Both the position numbers and the translations under genes were made by a program. DNA of 64,000 nucleotides from positions 94,987 through 158,986 of the forward strand of contig CAIOLW010000036.1 of the NCBI GenBank assembly GCA_903859215.1. Reading direction: 5' to 3'. Numbering within the stretch: the stretch's first letter is position 1; each line of letters starts with the position of its first letter. The notes below the pieces were generated by a model. The model ran no database searches and was not told the DNA's origin. It saw only the letters and a list, made by a program, of their open reading frames with translations. Shown one piece after another: positions 1 through 8,704 of this stretch. Source of the stretch: an uncultured bacterium (lineage in GTDB: Bacteria; Krumholzibacteriota; Krumholzibacteriia; LZORAL124-64-63).

Positions 1-153
1 GGCGTCTTCGTCGCCCGCGGGTCACGCGTGGCCCAGGGCCAGGTGATCGCCGAGGTCGGCGGTCCCGGCGGCGGCGAGCCGCCTCAGCTCTACTTCGAGG
101 TCCGGCACGGTCGCACGCCCCTGGACCCCGCCGACTGGCTGCGTTCCCGCTGA
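1..153 (+). CDS. M23 (LytM/EnvC-type) peptidase, C-terminal fragment
   Basis: The window opens inside this gene; only the last 50 codons and the TGA stop are present. The frame reads ...GVFVARGSRVAQGQVIAEVG... and then QLYFEVRHGRTPLDPADWL. The LYFEVRHG...DP..WL ending is the usual close of the M23/LytM domain in EnvC-like murein hydrolase activators, and the preceding G..V..GQ.IA.VG stretch is the typical strand-turn before it. Such proteins act in the periplasm, either cutting peptidoglycan cross-links or activating amidases at division. The catalytic His and Asp residues lie outside the window, so active and inactive (EnvC-type) versions cannot be told apart. It runs in the same direction as holB, which starts about 50 bases further on. 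Confidence 0.7.
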   Translation, partial: GVFVARGSRVAQGQVIAEVGGPGGGEPPQLYFEVRHGRTPLDPADWLRSR

Positions 154-205
154 GCGGTGCGCGGTGCGGCCGTCGCGGGCGGCGGTCGCCCCGGGGGGAG
201 CCAGC

Positions 206-1393
206 GTGGCCGCATCATCCTTCATTGCCCGCACTGCGATCCTGGACCGCCTGCTGCGCCTGCGCGATCGCGACCGGCTTGCCCAGCCGCTGCTGCTGGT
301 GGGCCCCGAGGGTTCGGGCAAGGAAGGCACCGCCCTGGAATTCGCCCGCCTGCTGAACTGCGCGGGACCGGGCGCCTGCAGCGATGACCAGCCCTGCGAG
401 AGCTGCGTCAAGACCGCCAGCTTCCAGCACCCGGACATCCGCTGGATCGGGCCGGCCCCGGCCGCCATCGACGAAGCCGATGTGCGCGCACTCCTGGACC
501 GCAAGCTGGCCGACCCGTTCGCGCGCTCCGCCGAGTCGGCCACCGCCCAGGTCAACATCGGCGATCCCGAGCACCCGGGCCCCCTGACGGTCCGCTCGCT
601 CATCCGCTTCCTGCGCGTGCGCGCGTTCCAGGGCCCCTGGAAGGTGGCCGTGGTCGCCGATGCGCAGCGCATGAACACGGCGGCCGCCAACGCCTTCCTC
701 AAGACCCTCGAGGAACCGCCGGCCGACACCGTCATCATGCTGACGACCACCGGCACCGAGGGCATGCTGCCGACCATCCTGTCGCGCTGCCAGAAGGTGC
801 GCTTCGAGCCGTGGCCCGCGGACGAGCTGGCCGGGCACCTGGCCCGCCTGGGCGGGGTCGACCCGGGGCAGGCCGGCTGGGCGGCGCGCCTGGCCCAGGG
901 CAACGCGCGGCTCGCGCACGACCTGCTGCAACCGGAATCACGGGCGCTGGCCGAGTGGGCGGGCCTGATGTTCACCTGGATCGCCGAGGGCCGCCGCGGG
1001 CAGGCGGCGATCGCTGCCGACGAGCTGCACCGGGGCGCCTATTCGCACGCGGTGGAGGCGCCGCCGGCCCGGCGGGGGGCGGGCGCGGCCGGTGAACAGG
1101 GCGCGGCCGACCGACGCGCGCGCGCCATCCGCTTGTGCGAACTGCTGAACCTCCACTACAGTGACGCCCTGGTGTGCCGCGAGGCGGGAGGCACCTGGCA
1201 GCCGCGGTTCCCGCAGGCCGCCGGTGTCGTGAGGCAGGTCGCGGCCGCGCGGCCCACCGGGGATCTCCTGGCCGACATGGCGCGCATCGACGCCGCCTGC
1301 GGCGAGATCGACCGCAACCTGAACATCGGCCTGGTGATGGCCGTTCTCTTCGAAGGGCTGTTGGCGCATGGCCGACCCGGAACGGCATCCTGA
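206..1393 (+). CDS. holB: DNA polymerase III delta-prime-like clamp-loader subunit
   Basis: This encodes a 395-residue AAA+ clamp-loader subunit that helps load the sliding clamp at replication forks. Visible features are a Walker A-like loop (GPEGSGKEGT, about residues 33-42), a four-cysteine zinc module directly after it (NCAGPGACSDDQPCESC), the sensor region FLKTLEEPP and the SRC motif near residue 193. The SRC arginine acts in trans on a neighbouring subunit in this family. I start the gene at GTG 206 because GGGGGGAG lies 5 bases upstream; an in-frame GTG at 164 would add 14 residues with no homology signal. At 395 residues it is longer than the E. coli protein (334), partly from an Ala/Arg/Gly-rich insertion near residues 285-310. 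The next gene overlaps its end by 26 bases, suggesting coupled expression. Confidence 0.85.
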   Translation: MAASSFIARTAILDRLLRLRDRDRLAQPLLLVGPEGSGKEGTALEFARLLNCAGPGACSDDQPCESCVKTASFQHPDIRWIGPAPAAIDEADVRALLDRKLADPFARSAESATAQVNIGDPEHPGPLTVRSLIRFLRVRAFQGPWKVAVVADAQRMNTAAANAFLKTLEEPPADTVIMLTTTGTEGMLPTILSRCQKVRFEPWPADELAGHLARLGGVDPGQAGWAARLAQGNARLAHDLLQPESRALAEWAGLMFTWIAEGRRGQAAIAADELHRGAYSHAVEAPPARRGAGAAGEQGAADRRARAIRLCELLNLHYSDALVCREAGGTWQPRFPQAAGVVRQVAAARPTGDLLADMARIDAACGEIDRNLNIGLVMAVLFEGLLAHGRPGTAS

Positions 1394-2390
1394 ACCCGGC
1401 CCACCCGCGCGGCAAGGCCCGCGTCGGCGACCGCCCGTGAGCGCGGACGAAGCCCCGACACCGGCGGTCGATGCCACGCCTGTTGATGAGGCCACGCCTG
1501 TTGATGAGGCCACGCCTGCTGGTGGCGACGAGACCATTGTCGTGCTGCAGTTCAAGGGGCGCCGCAGGGCCTACTACCACAACCGGCGCGGCGTCGAGAT
1601 CAGGGTCGGCGATCACTGCCTGGTCGACGCGGACCGGGGCCGGGACCTCGGGCGCGTCACCTACATCGGGCCGGGCCGGGCCGAGTGGTGGGCCGTCGCC
1701 GAGCACCAGGGTGTGATCGGGCTCGCCGGCCAGAAGGACCTCGAGCGCCTGGCCGCCACCCGCGAGGAGGAGTCCTCGCTGTGGGACGTGTGCCGCGAGC
1801 GCATCGGGCGCCGCGGGCTGGACATGAACCTGGTGACCGTCGAGCGCCAGCACGACGGCCGCAAGATCACGTTCTACTTCACCGCCGAAGGGCGCGTCGA
1901 CTTCCGCGACCTGGTCCGCGACCTTGCGGCGGCGTTCCGCACCCGCATCGAACTGCGGCAGATCGGGGTGCGCGACGAGACCCGCCTGCAGGGCGGCCTC
2001 GCGGTGTGTGGCCGCGAATTCTGCTGTTCCGGATTCCTCCACGAATTCGCGCCGGTCACTCTGAAGATGGCCAAGACGCAGCAGCTGCCGCTCAACCCGG
2101 CCAAGCTCTCCGGCCCCTGCGGCCGCCTGCGCTGCTGCCTGGCGTTCGAGGACGACCACTACCGCGAGGCCCGTCGTCGCCTGCCGCGCGTCGGCCACCT
2201 CGTGACGACGCCCGACGGGCCGGCCACGGTGCGCCAGGTCGACCTCCTGTGCGAGACGGTCACCGTCGATGGTCGCGAGCCCGGCAGCCTGCTCAAGTGG
2301 CCGGTCGATCGCGTGCACTGGGACGAGCAGCTTCCCCCGGGCGAGCGGGGCGGCTGCGGGGGCGGCAATTGCCGCCGGGGTCCCGCGTGA
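1368..2390 (+). CDS. PSP1 / YaaT (RicT) family protein
   Basis: This is a 340-residue protein of the PSP1 family, to which Bacillus YaaT/RicT belongs. The family hallmark is a conserved cysteine set: CGREFCCSGF (about residues 214-223) and GPCGRLRCCLAFE (about 249-261). In Bacillus the Cys residues of the RicT/RicA/RicF complex bind Fe-S clusters and the complex affects RNA maturation; whether that role holds here is inference. The gene sits between holB and tatD, the same arrangement seen around holB in many bacteria. The N-terminal 60 residues are disordered and hold a small tandem repeat (ATPVDE). Start choice is open: ATG 1368 has a spaced GAAGGG upstream, and an in-frame GTG at 1437 would remove the low-complexity head. 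The stop overlaps the tatD start as GTGA. Confidence 0.85.
   Translation: MADPERHPEPGPPARQGPRRRPPVSADEAPTPAVDATPVDEATPVDEATPAGGDETIVVLQFKGRRRAYYHNRRGVEIRVGDHCLVDADRGRDLGRVTYIGPGRAEWWAVAEHQGVIGLAGQKDLERLAATREEESSLWDVCRERIGRRGLDMNLVTVERQHDGRKITFYFTAEGRVDFRDLVRDLAAAFRTRIELRQIGVRDETRLQGGLAVCGREFCCSGFLHEFAPVTLKMAKTQQLPLNPAKLSGPCGRLRCCLAFEDDHYREARRRLPRVGHLVTTPDGPATVRQVDLLCETVTVDGREPGSLLKWPVDRVHWDEQLPPGERGGCGGGNCRRGPA
1473..1526 (+). repeat. 18-bp in-frame tandem repeat, about 3 copies
   Basis: Three consecutive 18-base units begin at 1473, 1491 and 1509. The first two are identical (gccacgcctgttgatgag) and the third diverges after ten bases. They encode ATPVDE ATPVDE ATPAGG in the disordered N-terminus of the PSP1-family protein. 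Copy-number change would keep the reading frame. Confidence 0.85.
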
Positions 2391-3193
2391 TCGACAGCCA
2401 TGTCCACCTGAACCGCCACGAATTCGGGGACGAGGCCGGGGAGGTCGTCGCGCGCGCGCGCGCCGCGGGCGTGACCGCGTTCCTGAACGTGGGCTACGAC
2501 CTCCAGACGAGCCGCGCCTCGCTGGCGCTCGCCGAACAGTACGCCGACGTCTGGGCCACGGTGGGCATCCACCCGCACGACGCCCTCCTGTTGGCTGATG
2601 AGGAAGGCCGCCTGACCGACGATGGCCGCCGCCGCCTCGAGGAACTGGAGGCGCTGAGCCGCCACCCGAAGGTGGTGGCCATCGGCGAGATCGGCCTCGA
2701 CTTCTTCCGCGACCTGTCGCCGCGGCCGGCGCAGCACGCGGCGCTGGCGGCCCAGCTGGAACTCGCCGCGCGGCGCGACCTGCCGGTGGTCTTCCACGTC
2801 CGCGACGCCTGGGAGCCGATGCTCGCCTTCGTCGACCAGGTGGGCCTGCCGCCCCGGCGCGGCGTGCTGCACGCCTTCAGCGGTGACAACCGGGCGGTGG
2901 ACTGGGCCCTCGAGCGCGGTTTCAGGCTGGGCATCGGGGGCGTGGTCACCTATCGTCAGTCCACGCTGCCGGGGATGGTGGCCCGCGCGGGCTGTGACCC
3001 GCTCCTGCTGGAAACCGATGCGCCCTGGCTGCCGCCGGTGCCGCACAGGGGGCAGCGGAACGAGCCGGCCTGGCTGGGGCTCGTGCTTGACACCGTGGCC
3101 GGGATCTTGCAAATGGAACCCGGCGAGGTCGAGCGGCGCACCGACGCGTCGTTCACCGCGCTGTTCCGTCCCGGGAAGGCCATCACGCCGTGA
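2387..3193 (+). CDS. tatD: TatD family metal-dependent deoxyribonuclease
   Basis: This is a 268-residue TIM-barrel amidohydrolase of the TatD family. Metal-binding motifs are in place: DSHVHL at the N-terminus (residues 3-8), GEIGLDFF near residue 98, the histidine in FHVRDAW near 135, HAFSG near 162 and the ETDAPWL motif near 209. TatD enzymes are Mg-dependent 3'-5' exonucleases, or act on D-aminoacyl or other ester substrates in some lineages; substrate here is unproven. The GTG start at 2387 overlaps the stop of the upstream gene (GTGA), and its own stop overlaps the rsmA start, so it lies in the middle of a translationally coupled run. Length is normal for the family. Confidence 0.9.
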   Translation: MIDSHVHLNRHEFGDEAGEVVARARAAGVTAFLNVGYDLQTSRASLALAEQYADVWATVGIHPHDALLLADEEGRLTDDGRRRLEELEALSRHPKVVAIGEIGLDFFRDLSPRPAQHAALAAQLELAARRDLPVVFHVRDAWEPMLAFVDQVGLPPRRGVLHAFSGDNRAVDWALERGFRLGIGGVVTYRQSTLPGMVARAGCDPLLLETDAPWLPPVPHRGQRNEPAWLGLVLDTVAGILQMEPGEVERRTDASFTALFRPGKAITP

Positions 3194-4026
3194 GTCGCAG
3201 CCAGCAGGAAGTGCTCCGGCAGTACGGCATCCGCCCGGTCAAGCGCCGCGGGCAGAACTTCCTGCTCGACGGCAACCTGGCCCGGGCGATCGCCGGCGAT
3301 GCGCTCGCCCTGGGCGACGAGATCCTGGAACTGGGCGCCGGCGGCGGGGCGCTGACCGTGCACCTGCTGGCGGGCGCGCGCACCGTGGCCTGTGTCGAGG
3401 TGGACCGCGAGCTCTGCGCGTTGCTGCAGAACGAATTCGGCGACCGGCCCGGGTTCCGGGTCGTCGCCGGCGACCTGACGAAGCTGGACTGGGATGCGGC
3501 CCTGGCCGCGGCGGGGCAGCGGCCGGTGATCGCCGGCAACCTGCCCTACGTGCTGACGAGCCTGGTCCTGTTCCGGGCCGCGGAACTGCGGGCCCGCATC
3601 GCCGGCGCGGTCTTCATGATCCAGAAGGAAGTCGCCGAGCGGCTGACTTCCACGCCCGGCGGGCGCGACTACGGGGTATTGTCGATCCTGCTCGGCTCGG
3701 TGTTCGACATCCGCCTGGTGCGCACGGTGCCGGCCAGCGTGTTCTGGCCGCGGCCGCAGGTGCAGTCGGCGGTGGTCAGCCTGACCCCCGCGGGGGACAT
3801 GGGCGACGACGAGTTCGCGTATTTCCGCGAGGTCGTGAAGAAGATTTTCGGGCAGCGCCGCAAGAAGCTGGTGTCCCAGCTGCGGACGCAGTTCACGCTG
3901 GAGCCGGCCGTGGCCGAGGCGCTGGCGCGCGAGGCGGGCCTCGATCCCGAGGCGCGCCCCGAACAGATCACCCCGGAAGGGTACCGGTCCCTGGCCCGGT
4001 TGCTGCGACGGAAGGACGTGGGTTGA
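3190..4026 (+). CDS. rsmA: 16S rRNA (adenine(1518)-N6/adenine(1519)-N6) dimethyltransferase
   Basis: This 278-residue KsgA/RsmA enzyme dimethylates the two adjacent adenines in the 3'-terminal hairpin of 16S rRNA using S-adenosylmethionine. Diagnostic motifs are GQNFLLD (about residues 20-26), the SAM-binding loop LELGAGGGALT (about 47-57) and the catalytic NLPY (residues 117-120). The C-terminal helical domain contains FFGQRRKKL-like residues (IFGQRRKKLVSQL). GTG is the start codon, overlapping the tatD stop by four bases; its own TGA overlaps the ATG of the next gene. The tatD-rsmA pairing is common in bacteria. Confidence 0.95.
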   Translation: MSRSQQEVLRQYGIRPVKRRGQNFLLDGNLARAIAGDALALGDEILELGAGGGALTVHLLAGARTVACVEVDRELCALLQNEFGDRPGFRVVAGDLTKLDWDAALAAAGQRPVIAGNLPYVLTSLVLFRAAELRARIAGAVFMIQKEVAERLTSTPGGRDYGVLSILLGSVFDIRLVRTVPASVFWPRPQVQSAVVSLTPAGDMGDDEFAYFREVVKKIFGQRRKKLVSQLRTQFTLEPAVAEALAREAGLDPEARPEQITPEGYRSLARLLRRKDVG

Positions 4027-6101
4027 TGCGCGTGGCTGCGTCGAAGCGAAACAACCACTTCCTGTGCGGCCTGTGCCGCGTCAGCCCTTGGCGGCCGCTG
4101 GCAACGGGCTTGTTCCTGCTGCTGGCCCTGGCGCCGGTGGCGACGCGCGCGCAGGACGACTCGGAATCCGCGCCGGTCGACTCGACGGCGACGGGCCTCG
4201 GTGCGGCCCTCAGCCAGGCGGCTGCGAGCGGTTTTGCCGCCGACAACGGCGCATTCTTCCTCGGCATGACGCAGGAACCCAAGGCCGGCATCAAGGCCAA
4301 TGTGCAGAAATACACCTGGTTCGGCGAGTGGAACACGGTCGCCCAGCTTCATGCCGGCGCGCAGGCGCAGTCGCACCTCGAATGGTACTGGGACCAGTTC
4401 CGCAAGCAGGAGAAGAACGTCGAAAGCCGGAAGGGGACCCTCTCGTACGGCTTCGGCAAGCAACTGCCCCTGGTGACGACCATCGACGGCAACTGGAACT
4501 GGAGCGAGGACCGCACGACCAACACGGCCGGTTATGCCAACCTGTACAAGATGGACAACAAGCTGGTGAACCTGTCGTCGTCACAGCAGAAGTTCCAGGG
4601 GCTCGGGCTGATGAACTCGGTGAGGCTGGGCGCGAACTTCAACGACCAGGCGGGACTGAACCAGAACCAGCGCAGCGAATTCCGCGAGGGCACGGCGCAG
4701 GGCGGCGTGCAGAGCGGCTGGGCCCTGGCGCCGGGCCTTATCCTGGCCGGGCGCCTGGCGGGCACGGCAACCGGGGGCACGCGCCTGCTGGCCGCGTTGT
4801 CCAGCCCGTCTTCGGCGCACGGGGACAGCATCGGCGTGGGGGTCTACTTCAACCGCGGCATCGGTACGGGCCACGTGGCGATGACGCGCAGCAGTTTCGC
4901 GAAGAAGTACCTCGAGTTCCGGCGCAACGCGAACGGCCTTGTCGATACCGTGGGCATCGACGAGCCCGACAAGGTCCTCACCGAGCTCGAGACGCACGAT
5001 GCGTTGACCTTTGACGTTGCCCACAAGTTCAAGCTCGGGCGCTTCGGCGGCGAGATCAAGGGCGGCCACACCACGGACGACCTGGCCTATGCGACGGGAC
5101 TTGCCGGCCTGAAGCAGCGCGCCCAGGACAGCGCCGACATGACGCTGACCTACAACGCCGGGCGCGATTCGCTCGTGGCGTTCGGCACCGTCGGCGAGAG
5201 CTGGGACGACCAGCGCATCAAGGCCGCGACCAGCAGTCGTGGCCGCCAGCTCGTCCGCAGGCGCGAGTTCCAGTTCAACTGGTACCGTCGGCTGTTCAAG
5301 GCGACCCGCCTGAACCTGCAGTACCACGAGGACCTGACGCAGGACGTGGCCGAGAACCGCTTCAACGAGAACGACAAGGATCGCCTGCAGGCCGATTTCG
5401 CGGGCAAGCTCGAACGCGCGTGGGCCGGACGGTTCCGCACGAGCATGGTCTTCAGCTACCGCCAGACGCGGGACATCTCGATCCGCGGCAGCAGTTCGTC
5501 CAACAACAACATCAAGGAATCCTACGAACTCGTGCCGGGGTTCAGCTGGAACCTGGCGCCGTGGATCACGATCGACCAGAACTACCGCGTCTACATCCAG
5601 TACACCGACTACCTGTACTCGTACTTGCCGTCGGTCACGCGCAAGGACGACTACAACAAGCGCGGCGACCTCGTGACGAAGGTCATGCTGGTGCCCAACG
5701 AGCGCCTGCGGGTCACCGTCCGCCACGATTCAAACCGGCGCTTCAACGCCACGAAGTCGGTCGAGGACGCCGCCGGGAGCGCTTTCTACAACCGCGACCT
5801 CGAGCAGGACATCTCGAAGATCCGCCTCGACCTGGCCTACACCGTGACGCCGGGCGTCTCGCTCGAGTGCGGCACGTACCGGACGCGGGATGACAAGACC
5901 TCGCTCGGTCGCACCACGACCAAGACGCGCACCGATTCGGGCGAGATCGTCGTGGGCACGCGCGTCGACAGGACCTGGGGCGCCCAGCGGGACTTCGAGG
6001 TCTCGGCCATGGTCAAGAAGATCAGCGCCTACGGACCGAGCGTCACCGCCAGCAGCGCGGACTTCTGGGAGGCCGATGTATGGCTCAAGTGGCTGTTCTG
6101 A
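4026..6101 (+). CDS. Putative outer-membrane beta-barrel protein of unknown function
   Basis: This is a 691-residue secreted protein I could not assign to a named family. A basic N-terminus and hydrophobic stretch (ATGLFLLLALAPVAT, about residues 26-40) form a signal peptide with likely cleavage after ATRA, before QDDSES. The mature part is rich in alternating polar/aromatic strands (for example KYTWFGEWNTVAQLHAG, YGFGKQLPLV, FQFNWYRRL) separated by charged turns, and it ends in EADVWLKWLF. A terminal Phe after such a strand is the usual outer-membrane insertion signal. Its ATG overlaps the rsmA stop by one base, and the following lipoprotein gene begins 22 bases before its end, so the barrel and lipoproteins are probably co-expressed and may form one envelope complex. 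Confidence 0.7.
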   Translation: MRVAASKRNNHFLCGLCRVSPWRPLATGLFLLLALAPVATRAQDDSESAPVDSTATGLGAALSQAAASGFAADNGAFFLGMTQEPKAGIKANVQKYTWFGEWNTVAQLHAGAQAQSHLEWYWDQFRKQEKNVESRKGTLSYGFGKQLPLVTTIDGNWNWSEDRTTNTAGYANLYKMDNKLVNLSSSQQKFQGLGLMNSVRLGANFNDQAGLNQNQRSEFREGTAQGGVQSGWALAPGLILAGRLAGTATGGTRLLAALSSPSSAHGDSIGVGVYFNRGIGTGHVAMTRSSFAKKYLEFRRNANGLVDTVGIDEPDKVLTELETHDALTFDVAHKFKLGRFGGEIKGGHTTDDLAYATGLAGLKQRAQDSADMTLTYNAGRDSLVAFGTVGESWDDQRIKAATSSRGRQLVRRREFQFNWYRRLFKATRLNLQYHEDLTQDVAENRFNENDKDRLQADFAGKLERAWAGRFRTSMVFSYRQTRDISIRGSSSSNNNIKESYELVPGFSWNLAPWITIDQNYRVYIQYTDYLYSYLPSVTRKDDYNKRGDLVTKVMLVPNERLRVTVRHDSNRRFNATKSVEDAAGSAFYNRDLEQDISKIRLDLAYTVTPGVSLECGTYRTRDDKTSLGRTTTKTRTDSGEIVVGTRVDRTWGAQRDFEVSAMVKKISAYGPSVTASSADFWEADVWLKWLF

Positions 6102-6706
6102 GCCGGGTGCGCCTTGCGGCGCAGGTGGCGGCGGCGCTACTGGCGTGCGCTGTGGTGGGCGGCTGCCTGCTGACTCCGCGCGAGGCCGAGCCCCCCGAGA
6201 CCGGGAACATCGTGCGCTATCTCGAGCAGATCGCGCCGGTCAACACATGGGACAACCTCGAGACGTCCGCCAACGCGACGCACGCGCCGGGGTGGGAGGC
6301 TGCCATCAGTTCCATGTCGTTCCTCTACGAACCGGATTCGGCGGCGGACAACCAGTTTCCCGGCGTCTTCGCCACGTGGAACCGCGACAAGGAACTGGCG
6401 TTCATCAATGCTCTCTACAACTCGAAGGTCACCATCGTGGCCCAGATGCGGAACCCGGAGTTCGTCGTGCCGCCGTCCTCGGGCAGCGAGTCGCTTTGGG
6501 AAAACGTCATTTATGACGTGATCGTCACCAGCAAGGTCGATGCGTCGCGTGTGCGCTACCGGGGCCTGGCCGATATCAAGTTTACTCTGGAAGGAAACTT
6601 TTGGTATATTAGTGAGTGGCGTGACCGGCAGGGGGAAAGCGATCCTGACTCGGGCCAGTTGCTGTCAACGTTGGGGGTGCTGCGGGGAAGTTTTGCTAGC
6701 AAATAA
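6080..6706 (+). CDS. Lipoprotein of unknown function (first of a pair)
   Basis: This is a 208-residue predicted lipoprotein: a hydrophobic stretch (AAQVAAALLACAVVGGC) ends in a lipobox with Cys at about residue 29. The next residues, LLTPREAEPPETGNIV, give no Lol-avoidance Asp at +2, so outer-membrane sorting is likely. The mature part contains WDNLETSANA, WNRDKELAFINALYNSKVTIVAQM and ends with a pattern (YRGLADIKFTLEGNFWYISEWRD) that resembles small NTF2-like or cystatin-like folds; that fold guess is weak. It overlaps the end of the barrel gene by 22 bases. The following gene encodes another lipoprotein of exactly the same length and similar layout, so the two may be distant paralogues. Confidence 0.7.
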   Translation: MAQVAVLSRVRLAAQVAAALLACAVVGGCLLTPREAEPPETGNIVRYLEQIAPVNTWDNLETSANATHAPGWEAAISSMSFLYEPDSAADNQFPGVFATWNRDKELAFINALYNSKVTIVAQMRNPEFVVPPSSGSESLWENVIYDVIVTSKVDASRVRYRGLADIKFTLEGNFWYISEWRDRQGESDPDSGQLLSTLGVLRGSFASK

Positions 6707-6720
6707 TCGTTCTATATGGT
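6693..6720 (+). promoter_or_regulatory. Candidate sigma-70 promoter for the second lipoprotein gene
   Basis: A TTGCTA -35-like hexamer (6693-6698), a 16-base spacer and a TATGGT -10-like hexamer (6715-6720) lie in a locally AT-rich stretch that spans the end of the first lipoprotein gene. It would give a leader of roughly 85 bases before ATG 6813. Matches are partial, so this is a candidate only. Confidence 0.35.
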
Positions 6721-6812
6721 AAAATCGGGGGATGGACCCCGTAGGTGAACGACGGCTTCCTTATCCATCGATCCCTGTCACCCCGGGGAGCCCTGGCCAC
6801 GCGGAGGACAAC

Positions 6813-7439
6813 ATGTTGAGAGTAAATAGGTTGGGCCTTGTGGCGCTGGTTCTGTTGCTCGCGGCGGCGGGTGGCTGCATCTTTTCGCCCCCCGACGTCC
6901 CGCCGTGCACGGACTGCAATCCGACCCAGAAACTGCAGTTCCCTGATTCCGAAGACAAGCTGATGGCGAATTTCCAGTACATCTACGAGACGATGGACTA
7001 TCAGGAATTTCGCAAGATGCTGGGCCATAACTACATCACGGTCCTGCAGCAGAGCACGCGCAATACGTTTCCTGACGTTGGCGAGACCTTCGACCTCGAG
7101 GAAGAACTGCGCATCCACGAGCGCATGTTCTCCAAGCAGGATGTGTACGACCCGAACAACGTGGCGGTACCCGGCGTGCAGACGATCCAGTTCAACACCT
7201 TCCAGCGCGTGGGTGTGTGGTTGACTTCGCCGGCGAACGACAGGATCCCGAATGCGCGCAGTGCGCTGTATTCGGTGCAGTTCCTGTTCGATCGCGGGGC
7301 GACCTATTCGATTCTGAAGGTCACCGGCAACATCCAATTCTATGTGACGTCGCGGGACTCGACGGTCGGCGGCGTGACCAAGCCGTACTTCCAGATGGTC
7401 GGTCAGATCGACCTGACGGATGATCCCCCGGCGAAGTAG
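6813..7439 (+). CDS. Lipoprotein of unknown function (second of a pair)
   Basis: This is a 208-residue lipoprotein: MLRVNRLGLVALVLLLAAAGGC places the lipobox Cys at residue 22. The mature protein contains CTDCNPTQKLQFPDSEDKLMANFQYIYE, a stretch of about 110 residues around DYQEFRKMLGHNYITVL, and a terminal strand-rich part ending GQIDLTDDPPAK. This pattern (short helix with a conserved tyrosine, then beta strands) recalls NTF2-like proteins of FCB bacteria, but I cannot name a family. I chose ATG 6813 because GCGGAGG lies 8 bases upstream and the signal peptide starts there; an in-frame ATG at 6732 would add 27 residues lacking sense. A perfect 10-bp hairpin follows the stop. Confidence 0.7.
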   Translation: MLRVNRLGLVALVLLLAAAGGCIFSPPDVPPCTDCNPTQKLQFPDSEDKLMANFQYIYETMDYQEFRKMLGHNYITVLQQSTRNTFPDVGETFDLEEELRIHERMFSKQDVYDPNNVAVPGVQTIQFNTFQRVGVWLTSPANDRIPNARSALYSVQFLFDRGATYSILKVTGNIQFYVTSRDSTVGGVTKPYFQMVGQIDLTDDPPAK

Positions 7440-7486
7440 CGCCCCCCGGGCGCCGGTCCGGACCGGTCATCGGTGAGCTTTCCCGG

Positions 7487-7517
7487 GCCCGGCGGTCACC
7501 ACCGCCGGGCTCTTCGT
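7487..7517 (+). terminator. Candidate intrinsic terminator after the lipoprotein gene
   Basis: GCCCGGCGGT (7487-7496), loop CACC, and ACCGCCGGGC (7501-7510) form a perfect 10-bp stem followed by TCTTCGTTC. The T-tract is weak, so termination may be partial. The remainder of the 7440-7666 gap shows no gene; a TAGAAT -10-like hexamer is at 7620-7625, without a convincing -35. Confidence 0.55.
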
Positions 7518-7666
7518 TCGAGTCGGGGCCGGCGGGCCTTGTCCTGGCCACGACGGGGCGCGAAGGCCCAGTCTGTTGCCCCGGGATGGCGCGTGCTGGC
7601 CACCTGGGCTCCCGTGGCTTAGAATGCCGCGTACCACCGCCGTGACCGTCCCGCCCGGAGAGCGCC

Positions 7667-8704
7667 GTGAATCCCAGTGCCCGCCACCGACCCGCCCGCT
7701 GCGCCCGCTTCGTGCGCCGTGTGGCGGCTGTGTGCCTGGTCCTGGGGTGGGTCGTCAACCTGGCGGGCTGCGGCGGTGACGACCGCGGCCCGAAGGGAAC
7801 CCCAGATGGTCGCGCGCGCAACGCATCCGGCGGCGCGGCGTCGACTGCGGCCGGCGGCGACTCGGGCCCCGGAGGCGATCGTGTGCCGCCGCCGGCATTC
7901 GATGCCGCAGCGGGTCCGTTGGTCGCGATCATCGTCGACGACTGGGGCCAGGCGCTGAACGGCCCGCAGGTCGTGATCCTGGCGCTGCCGCAACCGCTGA
8001 CGTTTGCCGTGCTGCCCTGCCTGCCGCGGTCGGGCGAGATCGCGGCGCTGGCGACGGCGCTCGACCTGCCGGCGGGAACGGGCCCCGGCGAAGATATTGC
8101 GACGACCTCGCTCGTCCCGCCGTACCCGGCCACGGCGCGGCGGGAGATCTTCCTGCACCTTCCCATGCAGCCGCTGGACTACCCCGAGAGCGATCCGGGT
8201 CAGCCGGTGCTTGTGCCCGGCATGGAGGCCGCCGAGGTCGAGCGACGCCTGGCCCTGGCCCTGGCGTCCGTGCCCGGCGCCCGCGGCGTGAACAACCACA
8301 TGGGGAGCGCCGCCACGGCCGACTCGACGCTGATGTCAGTCCTCATGCGCGGCCTGGCCCGTCGTCACCTGCGGTTCGTGGACAGCCTGACGTCGCCGGC
8401 CTCCGTCGCCTTTTTCGAGGCGTGCCGCGCCGGCGTGCCGGCCCTCCGCAATCGCATCTTCCTGGACGCCGACCGCTGGAGCGAAGAAGCGATCACGGCG
8501 AACCTGGCCACACTGGTGGCCGCCGCCCGGGCCCAGGGCGGCGCCGTCGGCATTGCGCATCCGTACGTCGCGACGGCCGAGGTGCTGGCCCGCGAGCTGC
8601 CGCGCTACGAGGCGGAAGGCGTCCGTTTCGTCACGGTGTCGGAGCTGATGGCGCACCAGAAAGCCACCGCCGCCGGGGCGAAGGAGGTGGCGAATGGCCG
8701 CTGA
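7667..8704 (+). CDS. Divergent polysaccharide deacetylase family lipoprotein
   Basis: This 345-residue protein belongs to the divergent polysaccharide deacetylase (YibQ-like) family, a beta/alpha-barrel NodB relative. Key stretches are VAIIVDDWG (about residue 86), FAVLPCLPRSGEIA, a HLPMQPLDYP segment, the GVNNHMGSAATAD motif (about residue 206), RFVDSLTSP and a late IAHPYVAT. A lipobox-like end (VVNLAGC) of the N-terminal hydrophobic segment indicates a lipoprotein; a Gly/Ala/Arg-rich linker of about 50 residues follows. The family is periplasmic; substrate is unknown although cell-wall sugars are assumed. GTG 7667 is preceded by CGGAGAG. The next gene overlaps its end by 11 bases. Confidence 0.8.
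   Translation: MNPSARHRPARCARFVRRVAAVCLVLGWVVNLAGCGGDDRGPKGTPDGRARNASGGAASTAAGGDSGPGGDRVPPPAFDAAAGPLVAIIVDDWGQALNGPQVVILALPQPLTFAVLPCLPRSGEIAALATALDLPAGTGPGEDIATTSLVPPYPATARREIFLHLPMQPLDYPESDPGQPVLVPGMEAAEVERRLALALASVPGARGVNNHMGSAATADSTLMSVLMRGLARRHLRFVDSLTSPASVAFFEACRAGVPALRNRIFLDADRWSEEAITANLATLVAAARAQGGAVGIAHPYVATAEVLARELPRYEAEGVRFVTVSELMAHQKATAAGAKEVANGR

Noticed and set aside
1368-1436. Separate small gene at the 5' end of the PSP1 gene
   Set aside because: The stretch is in frame with the PSP1 protein and merely offers an earlier start; it has no stop or RBS pattern of its own.
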